DNA of 64,000 bases from Fulvimarina sp039652615 (GCF_039652615.1 NZ_JBDJAC010000001.1:434001-498000); one strand, 5' to 3'; counted from the stretch's first letter, positions 50,949 through 59,361 are shown. The notes: a model not told the origin generated them from the sequence alone. Made by a program: numbers and translations.

Positions 50949-51524
50949 CTAGCCGCCGAAAAAGCCGCGCGATGAGGAGCGTCCGCCGAAGCCGGAGCGA
51001 GAGACGGTGCGAGTATTGACGTTCACCGGACGCGAGACGCGCTGGCCGCCCTGAACCGCGCTGGTCACCGTCTGGCCACCGCGGGTCCGGTAGATCGGAG
51101 CCGAATAGCTGTAGGAGGGTGAAGAGCGATAGTTACGGTAAGCGGCATAGCTTGCCAGATTGCCGATCGCTGACGACACGAGATAGCCGGTCATGAACGG
51201 GATAAAGAACGAACCCGCGCCATTATTGGCCTGCTGGCCAACGACGTTGCTCGATTCCAGGCAGCGGCCTTCGCCATATTCGGCTTCGCAGGCGGCCTGA
51301 CCATCAAAGCGTGGGGCGTTCTTCAGGTGCTCACTTAGCGCCGCCTGATATTCCGCCTGGCAAATCTGGATATCGACACCGGAGGCCGCGCACTCCGAGG
51401 GCGTCGTGTAGAGGGCTTCCGTCGGCGGGTCCTCGCCGCAGCCTGACAGAACCATGCCGGTCGCGGCGATCGTTCCGAGGGTGAGGAGAGGGGGGCGTGC
51501 CCCGATCTTGCGCTTTCGCATCAC
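50949..51524 (-). CDS. DUF1190 lipoprotein (YgiB/YjfM family)
   Basis: The 191-residue envelope protein has a lipoprotein signal (LLTLGTIAATGMVLSGCGED). A DUF1190 domain with paired cysteines (SECAASGVDIQICQAEYQAA and AACEAEYGEGRCLES) follows, then a glycine-rich hydrophobic stretch (FIPFMTGYLVSSAIGNLASY) and an Arg/Ser/Gly-rich C-terminus (GFGGRSSSRGFFGG). In E. coli, ygiB-ygiC and yjfM-yjfC pair this family with the same ATP-grasp ligase, as here 111 bases downstream. One possibility is that it is the acceptor of the modification, but this is inference. Confidence 0.88.
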   Translation of the reverse strand: MMRKRKIGARPPLLTLGTIAATGMVLSGCGEDPPTEALYTTPSECAASGVDIQICQAEYQAALSEHLKNAPRFDGQAACEAEYGEGRCLESSNVVGQQANNGAGSFFIPFMTGYLVSSAIGNLASYAAYRNYRSSPSYSYSAPIYRTRGGQTVTSAVQGGQRVSRPVNVNTRTVSRSGFGGRSSSRGFFGG

Positions 51525-51533
51525 TCGAATTCC

Positions 51534-51935
51534 TCAGTAGGTCATGCAGGCAGCGTTGAGCAGACCGATCGCGATCGAGTTGCCGGCACTCCAGACACCG
51601 GCCGCGATCTCGCCCTTGGTTATACGCTCGTGCAGTTTCGTCATCGTCACGGACGCGATGAAAAAGGCAAGGATTTGAACGAGAACGCCGATGATGGCCC
51701 AGATGATGAAATCGACGATCGAGATCGAGTTCTCGGCTGCGGAGGAAAGCACGATGCCGAAGCCAATGATCGCTCCGAGATAGGCAAGGACCGCAGCCAT
51801 GTTGCCTTCGCGGATCAACGCCACTTCCTTGTGCGGCGTCAGGGCTGTGTAGATTGCCGCGAAGAGACCGTAAAGAACGAGTCCCAGAATGAAATACGCC
51901 AGAAAACTAGGCAGGCCCGAAACGTATCCGAACAT
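51534..51935 (-). CDS. DUF350 membrane protein (YjfL-like)
   Basis: This 133-residue inner-membrane protein of the DUF350 family has four hydrophobic helices (FLAYFILGLVLYGLFAAIYT, AAVLAYLGAIIGFGIVLSSA, IVDFIIWAIIGVLVQILAFF, and GVWSAGNSIAIGLLNAACMT). The middle of the protein has the characteristic charged loop TPHKEVALIREGNMAA. It lies 9 bases upstream of the DUF1190 gene in the same direction, matching the yjfL-yjfM order in E. coli. Function is unknown. Confidence 0.88.
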   Translation of the reverse strand: MFGYVSGLPSFLAYFILGLVLYGLFAAIYTALTPHKEVALIREGNMAAVLAYLGAIIGFGIVLSSAAENSISIVDFIIWAIIGVLVQILAFFIASVTMTKLHERITKGEIAAGVWSAGNSIAIGLLNAACMTY

Positions 51936-51990
51936 CGTCTCTCCAGTCTTTCTTGTCGATTGCCCCTGTCGCGGGCCTTCAAAGGTGTTT

Positions 51991-52653
51991 CTAGACGCGT
52001 CTCACATCCGCGGCGCCGAGGCCATAGCCGAGCAGAAATTCGATGGAGCTACCTTGCCGGGATGACCCCGCCGAGAGTTCGCGCTCGACATTGATGAGAA
52101 GCATTTCCTGTGTCCGGCCCAGCGGGCGGGCATAGAGCATGCAGGTCTGGTGGATCGCCCGTTTCCGGCGTCCGTCATCGATGTCCTCGACGAATTCCAC
52201 GAGGTCCGCGCGGTCCTCGCCTGCGCCCCAGTACCGTTCGAAAAGGAGGCCGTCGGCGTCGTAGCGGCTTTCGCCCACCATACCGCGGGGCCCGATCCAG
52301 CGGTCCCATTCGCTTGTCCCTGCCGGGACCACACTGTCCCAGGGGTGGTAGATGCTGATATCGTCGATGGTGTCGCCGTAGCGCCCGCCCGCCGAAAGCA
52401 CCTGAAGCAGCCGGTCGTCATCGTCGTAATAGCGCGAGAGCACGGTGTTCGCGTCGAGCCGCGCCTCACCATAGGCGACGCAGACGAACGTACCGCCCTG
52501 CGGGAGCGCCATGCCGGGCTCGCCCGTCGCCGCATCGGCTTCGAGTGACAGAAGATCGAGTTCGAGTGCGCCGCCGATCGGTATGCCCAGCGGGCCGAGC
52601 TCGTCCGGGAGGTCGGCGCCTGAATCCTTCTTGCCGAAGATCGAGAAGATCAA
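51991..52653 (-). CDS. DUF2491 protein (YjfK-like)
   Basis: The 220-residue soluble protein matches the DUF2491 pattern: LPDELGPLGIPIGGALELDL, GTFVCVAYGEARLDANTVLS, RYYDDDDRLLQVLSAGG, then EWDRWIGPRGMVGESRYDAD and LLFERYWG, and the C-terminal RTQEMLLINVERELS. The start is a TTG that overlaps the stop of the channel gene by 4 bases, so the two proteins are coupled in translation. E. coli YjfK is in the same family and operon context. Function is unknown. Confidence 0.85.
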   Translation of the reverse strand: MIFSIFGKKDSGADLPDELGPLGIPIGGALELDLLSLEADAATGEPGMALPQGGTFVCVAYGEARLDANTVLSRYYDDDDRLLQVLSAGGRYGDTIDDISIYHPWDSVVPAGTSEWDRWIGPRGMVGESRYDADGLLFERYWGAGEDRADLVEFVEDIDDGRRKRAIHQTCMLYARPLGRTQEMLLINVERELSAGSSRQGSSIEFLLGYGLGAADVRRV

Positions 52654-53708
52654 AGGCCTGCTCCTTCCATCGCTGCCCAGTCGATCGCATTCGCGTCGAG
52701 GCGCTGATCGCTGATGTAATAAATCGTGTCGCCGGCCGAGATTTCCGTTTCGGCAGGACAGTTGAGGTCCACCTTGCCGCGATGCCCGATGCCGACGAGC
52801 GTCGCGTTCGATTTACGCCGCAATCCGATCAGCGCATCGCCGTACCGAATGGCGCACTGGATCTTCGGGATTTCCATGGAATAGGCGGTATCGGCCGTGC
52901 TTGCCGATAAAAGCAGCTTGGCAACCTGCGAGGAACCGGGGTCGCGGGCGGCCCGCACCAGAAGTTCCGGGGAGAGCGAGGTGATCGTCTCGATCCGCGC
53001 GGCCTGGCGCTCTGCGATGTCCGCAGTTCTTTGAAACTCGAAATGGGCGACGACGTGCGTGTGGTCATTGAGCGTCGCCGCGACGAGCGCAGCAGCCAGC
53101 GTTTCGTCGTCGTTCTCTCCGCGCACCACGACGCCGCGCGCGCCCGCGATGCCGGCACGCTCGAGGGCATCGGGGGCGGCAAGTCGCTCCGTGCGAACGA
53201 AATCGATGTCGTCGGACATCGGATTTTCCGTCAGGCTGCGAGAGATGAGAACCGGATAGGCCTCGTCCTCCGTCCGCTCGCCGGAGAGCATGGTGAGAAG
53301 CTGCCGCGTCGCGCCTTCCTGCCAGCCGAGAACGATCATGTGGCCGGACCTTGAGCTAAAATCGCCTGCGCCCTGCATTCTCTTCCTCCAAACCCCGCTG
53401 ATGCCCGCGAGCAGCTTGCCGAGCACGGCCGTGAAGATCGCGATCGCGCCGGGAATCACGAAGAAGGTCGCGATCAGCCGTCCCGGTGTCCCCACTGGCG
53501 ACAGGTCACCATAGCCGACCGTCGTGGCGGTGACACCGTAGTAGTAGATGTAGGTCGCAACGTCACTGGTCAGTCCTGCTTCTCCGGCGAAAACCAGGAG
53601 GACGTATGACAGGAGGATATGGGCGAAGAAGAGGAAGAGAACCGCAGTCCATGTCAGCTCCGCAAGCGCGGTATAGGCGCGGCGGGCGAACTTCAGGAAA
53701 ATTGGCAT
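52650..53708 (-). CDS. Two-TM potassium channel with C-terminal RCK-like domain
   Basis: This encodes a roughly 352-residue ion channel. Two transmembrane helices (TWTAVLFLFFAHILLSYVLL and GRLIATFFVIPGAIAIFTAV) flank a pore loop with the K+ selectivity filter ATTVGYGDLSP (about residues 61-71). A long cytosolic part follows, with a Rossmann/RCK-like region (SGHMIVLGWQEGATRQLL, then ARGVVVRGENDDETLAAALV) and a C-terminal RCK_C-like domain. The canonical GxGxxG is replaced, so the nucleotide-binding role may be altered. It heads the leftward operon of the yjf-type cluster and is divergent from the DUF2170-PspA pair. Confidence 0.9.
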   Translation of the reverse strand: MPIFLKFARRAYTALAELTWTAVLFLFFAHILLSYVLLVFAGEAGLTSDVATYIYYYGVTATTVGYGDLSPVGTPGRLIATFFVIPGAIAIFTAVLGKLLAGISGVWRKRMQGAGDFSSRSGHMIVLGWQEGATRQLLTMLSGERTEDEAYPVLISRSLTENPMSDDIDFVRTERLAAPDALERAGIAGARGVVVRGENDDETLAAALVAATLNDHTHVVAHFEFQRTADIAERQAARIETITSLSPELLVRAARDPGSSQVAKLLLSASTADTAYSMEIPKIQCAIRYGDALIGLRRKSNATLVGIGHRGKVDLNCPAETEISAGDTIYYISDQRLDANAIDWAAMEGAGL

Positions 53709-53842
53709 CTCGCATCCCTCGATCCGCCACCCCATCTAGGCGATGCCGCGACGGCTGTCCTTTGGAGCGCTTCGATTGAACAAGTCCTCGCGGCTGATGT
53801 AAAACCTGTCTCGAAACCGATTGCAAGAAAGGTCGTCCCGAC

Positions 53843-54274
53843 GTGGAACCCTGGAATCTCGCGAGCCTCACCGAGCTCTTCGCCTCAGACCCGGACGAGT
53901 TGGGAGATGTCGATGTCTCAGTCGTCGAAGGAACCGACGTGTTACGGGTCACTCTCAAAGAAAAGGGTGATCTGGACATCCTCGTTACCGCGAGCGGCGA
54001 TCAGGTTCTTGCGAGCGTCTCGCTCGTGAAAGCCAGCGACCTGCCGCGCCGAGAGGAATTCGACCGGATGATCCTTTCGACGCACAAGCTCGTACCACTC
54101 TCCACCTTCGGTATCGTCACCATCAACGGCGAAGAATGGTATGAACTGTTCGGTTCGCTTTCGGCACTGTCGAGCGAACATGCCATGGTCGAAGAAATTG
54201 CCGTCCTTGCGGAAAACGCGGTCGATGCGGCCAATATGATCGAAGAATGGAAGAACGGGGAGTTCGGACAATGA
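53843..54274 (+). CDS. DUF2170 protein (YjfI-like)
   Basis: The 143-residue cytosolic protein has the DUF2170 pattern: WNLASLTELFASDPDELGDV, LRVTLKEKGDLDILVTASGD, then FDRMILSTHKLVPLSTFGI and the acidic C-terminal helix VEEIAVLAENAVDAANMIEE. It starts with a GTG. Its stop overlaps the start of the PspA gene by 4 bases, the same order as yjfI-yjfJ in E. coli. The gene is divergent from the channel gene across 134 bases. Confidence 0.85.
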   Translation: MEPWNLASLTELFASDPDELGDVDVSVVEGTDVLRVTLKEKGDLDILVTASGDQVLASVSLVKASDLPRREEFDRMILSTHKLVPLSTFGIVTINGEEWYELFGSLSALSSEHAMVEEIAVLAENAVDAANMIEEWKNGEFGQ

Positions 54275-55014
54275 GCGTCTGGGGAAAGCTATTCACCGCC
54301 GTTCGCGGCGGAGCCAACGAGGCGGCCGAGTCGGTCGCCGACAAGCAGGCGCTGCGCATCCTCGACCAGGAAATCCGTGACGCCGAGACCTCGCTACGCA
54401 AGGCACGCTCGGACCTTGCGGGTATCATGGCGTCGAACAAGCGGCTTTCGCGCAAGATCGAAGAGGCCCGCGAGAAGGAGCAGCGCGATACTGAAAGCGC
54501 CCGGGCCGCGCTTCAGGCCGGACGCGAGGACCTGGCCCGGGGTCTTGCCGACCGCATCTCCGGTCTCCGGCAGGAAATCCACCGCGACGAGGGCGAACTG
54601 GAGCGCATGCAGGCGAGCCAGAGCCAGATGATGCGGGCGATTCAGGACACCGAGCACCGGCTGCAGCAGATGCGCCGCGAGGTGGAAAACGTGAAGGCCA
54701 ATGAGTCGCTGATCAAGGCGCAGTCCGCGATCGCGCACTCCCAGTCTGGCGTCAATTCCAAGCTCGGCAACGCGATGGACTCGCTCGAGCGCATCCGCAA
54801 GCGTCAGGATGAGACGCGTGGCCGGATCGAGGCGGGTGCCGAACTCGCCGCCCTCGAGTCTGGCTCCGATCTCGATCGTCAGCTTGCCGAAGCGGGCATC
54901 GGCGGCAAGGGATCATCCTCGGCTGACGACGTGCTGGCCCAGATCATGGGCGAATCGAAGCCGGCGATCGGCCAGTCGAAGGATCCGCTCGGCATCGAGC
55001 GCAAAGACAACTGA
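54271..55014 (+). CDS. PspA/IM30-family membrane-stress protein (YjfJ-like)
   Basis: This 247-residue coiled-coil protein begins with the membrane-binding amphipathic segment SVWGKLFTAVRGGANEAAES. The long helical hairpin of the PspA fold follows (KQALRILDQEIRDAETSLRK through HRLQQMRREVENVKANESLI), and it ends in a short linker and C-terminal helix (ADDVLAQIMGESKPA). PspA relatives polymerise on damaged inner membrane. The ATG overlapping the DUF2170 stop is preferred over an upstream GTG-type start. It converges with the Anbu gene, with a hairpin between. Confidence 0.9.
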   Translation: MSVWGKLFTAVRGGANEAAESVADKQALRILDQEIRDAETSLRKARSDLAGIMASNKRLSRKIEEAREKEQRDTESARAALQAGREDLARGLADRISGLRQEIHRDEGELERMQASQSQMMRAIQDTEHRLQQMRREVENVKANESLIKAQSAIAHSQSGVNSKLGNAMDSLERIRKRQDETRGRIEAGAELAALESGSDLDRQLAEAGIGGKGSSSADDVLAQIMGESKPAIGQSKDPLGIERKDN

Positions 55015-55049
55015 TCCACGCTTCCGGCTTCCCTGTAAGCCCAAAGCTT

Positions 55050-55082
55050 GAGCGCCGGACTGGAAACTCGACCCCGGCGCTC
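55050..55082. terminator. Hairpin between pspA-like and Anbu genes
   Basis: GAGCGCCGG and CCGGCGCTC form a perfect 9-bp stem with a 15-base loop in the convergent gap of about 150 bases. There is no clear T tract. It probably serves as a bidirectional terminator. Confidence 0.55.
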
Positions 55083-55167
55083 TCGCAGCCACAGATATGA
55101 CGTCACCGGGCGCAGCATCTGAACCGATACCGATACCATTACCGATGTTTGAGGCTCACGCGATCAG

Positions 55168-55935
55168 TCATTCACTGGGTTTTTGATGCTCGCGCCATGC
55201 ATCGGGTTCGAAATCCGGCAGGGCGTCGAAGGCCGATTTCAGCGCATCGGACCATCCGTCGGAGATCGTCTTGTAATAGGGATCTTCGCCGGTGATGCGT
55301 GTACGCAGGCCCGCTTCGTAAGTGTCTCTCTCGTAAAACTGCAGATCGAGCGGCAACCCCACCGACAGGTTGGATCGAAGGGTCGAGTCAAAGGAGACCA
55401 TGAGAAGCTTCGCGCATTCGGCCATGGACATCTTCCGATCATAGGTCCGAATGATAATCGGGCGTCCATATTTGTGTTCGCCGATCTGGAAGAAGGGATT
55501 GTCTTCTCCCGCCTCGACGAAATTGCCCTCAGCATAGATGTTGAAGAGGCGCGGCGGCGTGCCCTTGATCTGGCCTCCCAGAATGAAGGAGCCGGAGAAC
55601 ATCGGATCGGGCGATTGCGCCTGCGGGCCGGACGAACCGCTGATGACCTCGCGAAGGGTCTCGCCGACGAGCTTGGCTGTCTGGAACATCGTCGGCTGCG
55701 AGAGAATGGCGGGCTGCCGCTCAGACGGCGCAACCGTTCGCTCGTCGAGCAGGGAGACCGTTGCCTGGGTGGTTGCGAGGTTGCCTGCGGACATGAGGCA
55801 GAGGAAGCGCTCTCCCGGCACCTCCCATGTCTTCATCTTCACGACAGTCGAGATGTTGTCGATGCCCGCATTCGTGCGGGTATCGGACATGAAGACGAGA
55901 CCTGCATCCACAAGTAAGCCGACGCAATATGTCAT
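55168..55935 (-). CDS. Anbu-type proteasome-like peptidase
   Basis: The 255-residue Ntn-hydrolase resembles the 20S proteasome beta subunit and HslV. After removal of Met the N-terminal Thr (MTYCVGLLVD) would be the nucleophile, with Asp17 in FMSDTRTNAG and Lys32 in VVKMKTW completing the site. The family-typical extensions are present (LMSAGNLATTQATVSLL, GSFILGGQIKG, KLLMVSFDSTLRSNLSVGLP). No ATPase partner lies nearby, consistent with Anbu biology. It shares a strand with alpha-E and ATP-grasp genes upstream, a well-known association, although the usual transglutaminase-like gene is missing. Confidence 0.92.
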   Translation of the reverse strand: MTYCVGLLVDAGLVFMSDTRTNAGIDNISTVVKMKTWEVPGERFLCLMSAGNLATTQATVSLLDERTVAPSERQPAILSQPTMFQTAKLVGETLREVISGSSGPQAQSPDPMFSGSFILGGQIKGTPPRLFNIYAEGNFVEAGEDNPFFQIGEHKYGRPIIIRTYDRKMSMAECAKLLMVSFDSTLRSNLSVGLPLDLQFYERDTYEAGLRTRITGEDPYYKTISDGWSDALKSAFDALPDFEPDAWREHQKPSE

Positions 55936-56072
55936 GGAAGGTCTCCGTGATAGCAGCGAATGCGACCGAGTTTGGAATTCTTAAATTGAGTTTGCCAAAC
56001 ACCGCAATTGCACTGCCGTCACGCAGAACGATTTAAAATCACCGACCCAGCTTCACGCCAGTTTGCTCCGTC

Positions 56073-57074
56073 TCATGCACTCTGGTTCTGCGACTGGGAC
56101 TGCGACTGGTTTGCTGGATCAACATCTGGATAGAAGCGATAGTTTTCCGCGATCAGCCCCGAGACCGTGTTGTTGTCGATAATGAAATTCTCGAGGAATT
56201 CGTGCAGTCCGCTCGCCAGCACCTCGCGGACGGTCAGGTTCGACAGGCGTTCGTAGATTTCGTTGACGCGCGCCGCGCTCGGGTTTGGCGTGTCGGAACC
56301 GCGATCGAGATAGGACATCGAATCGCGCATCATGCCGTAACAATGGCCGAGCGATCGCGGCATGCGCCGGTTCAGCATCAGGAAGTCGATGATGTTCGTC
56401 GCCGTGTAATTGGCGTCGTATTCCCAGGTGTAGGAGCGATGGGCGGAGACTGATCGCAGGATCGACGACCACTGGAAATTATCGAGCGACGAGCCGATCG
56501 AGGAGTGCTCGGGAAGGAGCACCCAGTATTTCACGTCGAGAATGCGCGCCGTGTTGTCGGCGCGCTCCAGAAACGCTCCGAGCTGGCAGAAGTCGAAGAC
56601 CTCGTTGCGAAGCATCGTGCCGTAGAAGGCGCCGCGAATCAGGGCGCACCGCGTCTTGACAAGATCCAGCGTTTTGGGGAGCGTCCGGTGATTGATCGGA
56701 CCCGCAAGAGCGGTCTTGATGGTCAGGTAGGTATCGTTGGTCGCTTCCCAGAGCTCGCGGGTCAGCGCGGTGCGGACCATGCGACCATTCATCCGGGCCG
56801 TGTCGATCGATGACCGGATCGAGGACGGATTGTCCTGATCGCGAAGCATGAAGTCGATGATCTTGGCCTCGTCGAGATCCCCGTGCTTTTCCTTGTAGAG
56901 ATCTTCCACGCCAGCTGAGACGAGAACGGACTCCCATTCGTCCCGGTCTTCGACGGACAGGTTGGTCAGGGAAATCCTGGTTCCCGCGTCCACGAGGCGA
57001 GCCATATTTTCAGCCCGCTCAATATATCGGAACATCCAGAAGAGCCCATTTGCCGTCCGTCCGAGAAGTGCCAT
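56073..57074 (-). CDS. Alpha-E domain protein (DUF403)
   Basis: This all-helical protein of about 333 residues is of the alpha-E family. It has the N-terminal LLGRTANGLFWMFRYIERAE followed by NMARLVD, and repeated helical segments rich in Arg/Asp such as CQLGAFLERADNTARILDVK. It ends in a Gln/Ser-rich tail (NQSQSQSQNQSA). The ATG preceded by AAAGGACGAACG is better than an in-frame one 15 bases upstream. It always travels with the ATP-grasp ligase of DUF404/407 type, here 84 bases upstream, and they probably form a complex. The enzymatic role is unknown. Confidence 0.92.
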   Translation of the reverse strand: MALLGRTANGLFWMFRYIERAENMARLVDAGTRISLTNLSVEDRDEWESVLVSAGVEDLYKEKHGDLDEAKIIDFMLRDQDNPSSIRSSIDTARMNGRMVRTALTRELWEATNDTYLTIKTALAGPINHRTLPKTLDLVKTRCALIRGAFYGTMLRNEVFDFCQLGAFLERADNTARILDVKYWVLLPEHSSIGSSLDNFQWSSILRSVSAHRSYTWEYDANYTATNIIDFLMLNRRMPRSLGHCYGMMRDSMSYLDRGSDTPNPSAARVNEIYERLSNLTVREVLASGLHEFLENFIIDNNTVSGLIAENYRFYPDVDPANQSQSQSQNQSA

Positions 57075-57158
57075 CGTTCGTCCTTTCATCTCTTGCGACT
57101 GTCACCGATCCAAGTTCGGTCGCCGCCTGTCGGCCTGCCGTTTTGAATGAGGTTTGAG

Positions 57159-58571
57159 CTAGTCGCGAAGCACCCAGGTATCCTTGGTGCCGCCGCCCTG
57201 GCTGGAATTGACGACGAGCGAACCTTCCTTCAGCGCGACGCGGGTCAGTCCGCCAGGGATGATCCTCACCTTGTCCGACACGAGGACGAAGGGACGAAGA
57301 TCGACATGGCGCGGAGCGAGCTCGCCCTTCGACAGGATCGGCACGGTGGAGAGCGCAAGGGTGGGCTGGGCGATGTAGTTCTGCGGGTCTTCCTTCAGCT
57401 TCTGCGCGAAGGCTTCGCATTCCGCCTTCGTCGACGTAGGGCCCACCAGCATGCCGTAACCGCCTGATCCGTGAACTTCCTTGACGACGAGTTCCGGCAG
57501 ATGGTCGAGGACGTATTTGAGGCTGTCCTCTTCCGCGCAGCGCCAGGTCGGCACGTTTTCCAGCATGGCGGGCTTACCGGTAAAGAACTCCACGATCTCA
57601 GGCATGTAGGAATAGATCGCCTTGTCGTCGGCGATGCCGGTGCCCGGCGCGTTCGCGATCGTCACCGCGCCCCGCTTATAGGCGTCCATGATGCCTGGAA
57701 TACCCAGCATCGAATCCGGATTGAAGACTTTCGGATCGAGGAAGGCGTCGTCGATGCGCCGGTAGATGACGTCGATCGGAACATAGCCCTCGGTGGTGCG
57801 CATCTGGATGCGCCCGTCGATCTCCGCGACGTCCGAACCCTCGATCAGCTCCACACCCATCTGGTCGGCGAGGAACGAGTGCTCGAAGTAAGCCGAGTTG
57901 AAGATGCCCGGCGTCAGCACGGCCACCCGTGGCTTGCCTTCGCACATCGGCGGCGCGACGGCTTCCAGCGAGCGGCGAAGATGATGCGGATAGGTCTCCA
58001 CGGGCCGCACGCGATTTTGCGCGAAGAGCTCGGGGAACATCTGCATCATCGTTTCGCGGTTCTCGATCATGTAGGAGACACCGGACGGCGTCCGCGCGTT
58101 GTCTTCCAGAACGTAGAACTGATCCTCGCCGGTCCGCACGATGTCGGTGCCGATGATGTGCGTGTAGACTTTGCCGGGCGGTGTGAAGCCGACCATCTGC
58201 GGAAGGAAGGCATCGTTGTCTTCGAGGAGACGAGCGGGAAGGATGCCTGCCTTCACGACCTCCTGATCGTGATAGATATCGTGCAGGAACAGGTTGAGCG
58301 CCTCGACACGCTGCTCGATGCCTTCCGCGAGCTTGTCCCACTCGCCCTTCGCCATGATGCGCGGAACCATGTCGAAGGGGATAAGCCGTTCGGCCGCTTC
58401 CTGCTGGCCATAGACGTTGAAGGTGATGCCCGTCCGCCGGAAGAAGGTTTCCGCGTCGGCGGACTTGGATGCCAGCTCGAGGGCGTCCTGATCCTTGAAC
58501 CAGCCATGGAAGCTTTCATAAGGCTGCCGTACTTCGTCTTGGCTCAGTAGCATCTCATCGAACGGTGGCAC
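57159..58571 (-). CDS. Circularly permuted type 2 ATP-grasp ligase
   Basis: The 470-residue ligase has DUF404 and DUF407 regions fused: FDEMLLSQDEVRQPYESFHG at the N-terminus, FYVLEDNARTPSGVSYMIEN (ATP-grasp metal/ligand region), GYVPIDVIYRRIDDAFLDPK, VTIANAPGTGIADDKAIYSY and VVKEVHGSGGYGMLVGPTST (nucleotide loop). The family is expected to form amide or peptide bonds on small peptides or protein termini. It heads the operon with alpha-E and the Anbu peptidase. The roughly 290 bases upstream to 58864 are a divergent intergenic region in which I identified no specific site. Confidence 0.93.
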   Translation of the reverse strand: MPPFDEMLLSQDEVRQPYESFHGWFKDQDALELASKSADAETFFRRTGITFNVYGQQEAAERLIPFDMVPRIMAKGEWDKLAEGIEQRVEALNLFLHDIYHDQEVVKAGILPARLLEDNDAFLPQMVGFTPPGKVYTHIIGTDIVRTGEDQFYVLEDNARTPSGVSYMIENRETMMQMFPELFAQNRVRPVETYPHHLRRSLEAVAPPMCEGKPRVAVLTPGIFNSAYFEHSFLADQMGVELIEGSDVAEIDGRIQMRTTEGYVPIDVIYRRIDDAFLDPKVFNPDSMLGIPGIMDAYKRGAVTIANAPGTGIADDKAIYSYMPEIVEFFTGKPAMLENVPTWRCAEEDSLKYVLDHLPELVVKEVHGSGGYGMLVGPTSTKAECEAFAQKLKEDPQNYIAQPTLALSTVPILSKGELAPRHVDLRPFVLVSDKVRIIPGGLTRVALKEGSLVVNSSQGGGTKDTWVLRD

Positions 58572-58863
58572 GGCGGGCTCCTTCAGTGATTAGTTCTTCC
58601 TCACTATAGAAAGCGCGATTTCGTACGAACAAGACCAGACAGCGCCAGTTTTTTAATCAAACCCCGATTCTCAAGCCTGCAGAGCCGGCCGTTCGCGATG
58701 GTTTCGAGCTGGCGGAACGCCGAAAAAGACGGGTCCTGGAGACGGATTTCGCCAGCAAGAACCAGAGAAATCCACCGTCGCGATGGTCTGGCCCCGTGCC
58801 ATTTTGCCCTCGGAGCCTTATCTGGAGGGCTTGTAACCGATTCAATCCGCTGGAGCTTAACCG

Positions 58864-59361
58864 TTGCTACAAGCGACTTCCCGGATCGACCCCGCCGATT
58901 ATCGCGCTGCCATGCGCCGATTTGCGGCCGGTGTCTGCCTTGTCACGACGGACGGAGAGGCCGGGCCACGGGGTCTGACGGTCACTGCGACCTGTTCAGT
59001 CTCTTCCGATCCACCGACACTTCTCGTCTGCCTCAACACCGCGAGCCCGCTCAACAAGCGATTCGAGGCAAATGGCTGCTTTGCGCTCAGCGTGCTCAGC
59101 GCCGAGGATCAGAAGCTGGCGCGAGCCTTCGCCGGCGAGGGCGAGCTGGAGCCCGAGGAGCGGTTTGCGCTCGGGGACTGGGCCACCCTTGAAACCGGTG
59201 CGCCGATACTCAGGAGCGCGGTGACCGCCTTCGACTGCCGATTGACGGACACCAAGCTCGTCGCCACCCATCGCATCATCATCGGCGAGGTCGTCGGCAT
59301 CGCCGACGAGATAGAAGCGTCTTCTTTAGTCTACCTCGACCGGACATGGCATTCGCTCTAG
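58864..59361 (+). CDS. Flavin reductase family protein
   Basis: This 165-residue FMN-binding split-barrel protein is of the flavin:NAD(P)H reductase type, often the reductase partner of a two-component monooxygenase. Typical segments are DPADYRAAMRRFAAGVCLVT, GPRGLTVTATCSVSSDPPTL, then LVCLNTAS, FALSVLSAEDQKLARAFAGE and the closing HRIIIGEVVGIADE. The start is a TTG. No monooxygenase lies nearby; the next gene is the MoxR ATPase 47 bases downstream, so the partner is unknown. Confidence 0.88.
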   Translation: MLQATSRIDPADYRAAMRRFAAGVCLVTTDGEAGPRGLTVTATCSVSSDPPTLLVCLNTASPLNKRFEANGCFALSVLSAEDQKLARAFAGEGELEPEERFALGDWATLETGAPILRSAVTAFDCRLTDTKLVATHRIIIGEVVGIADEIEASSLVYLDRTWHSL

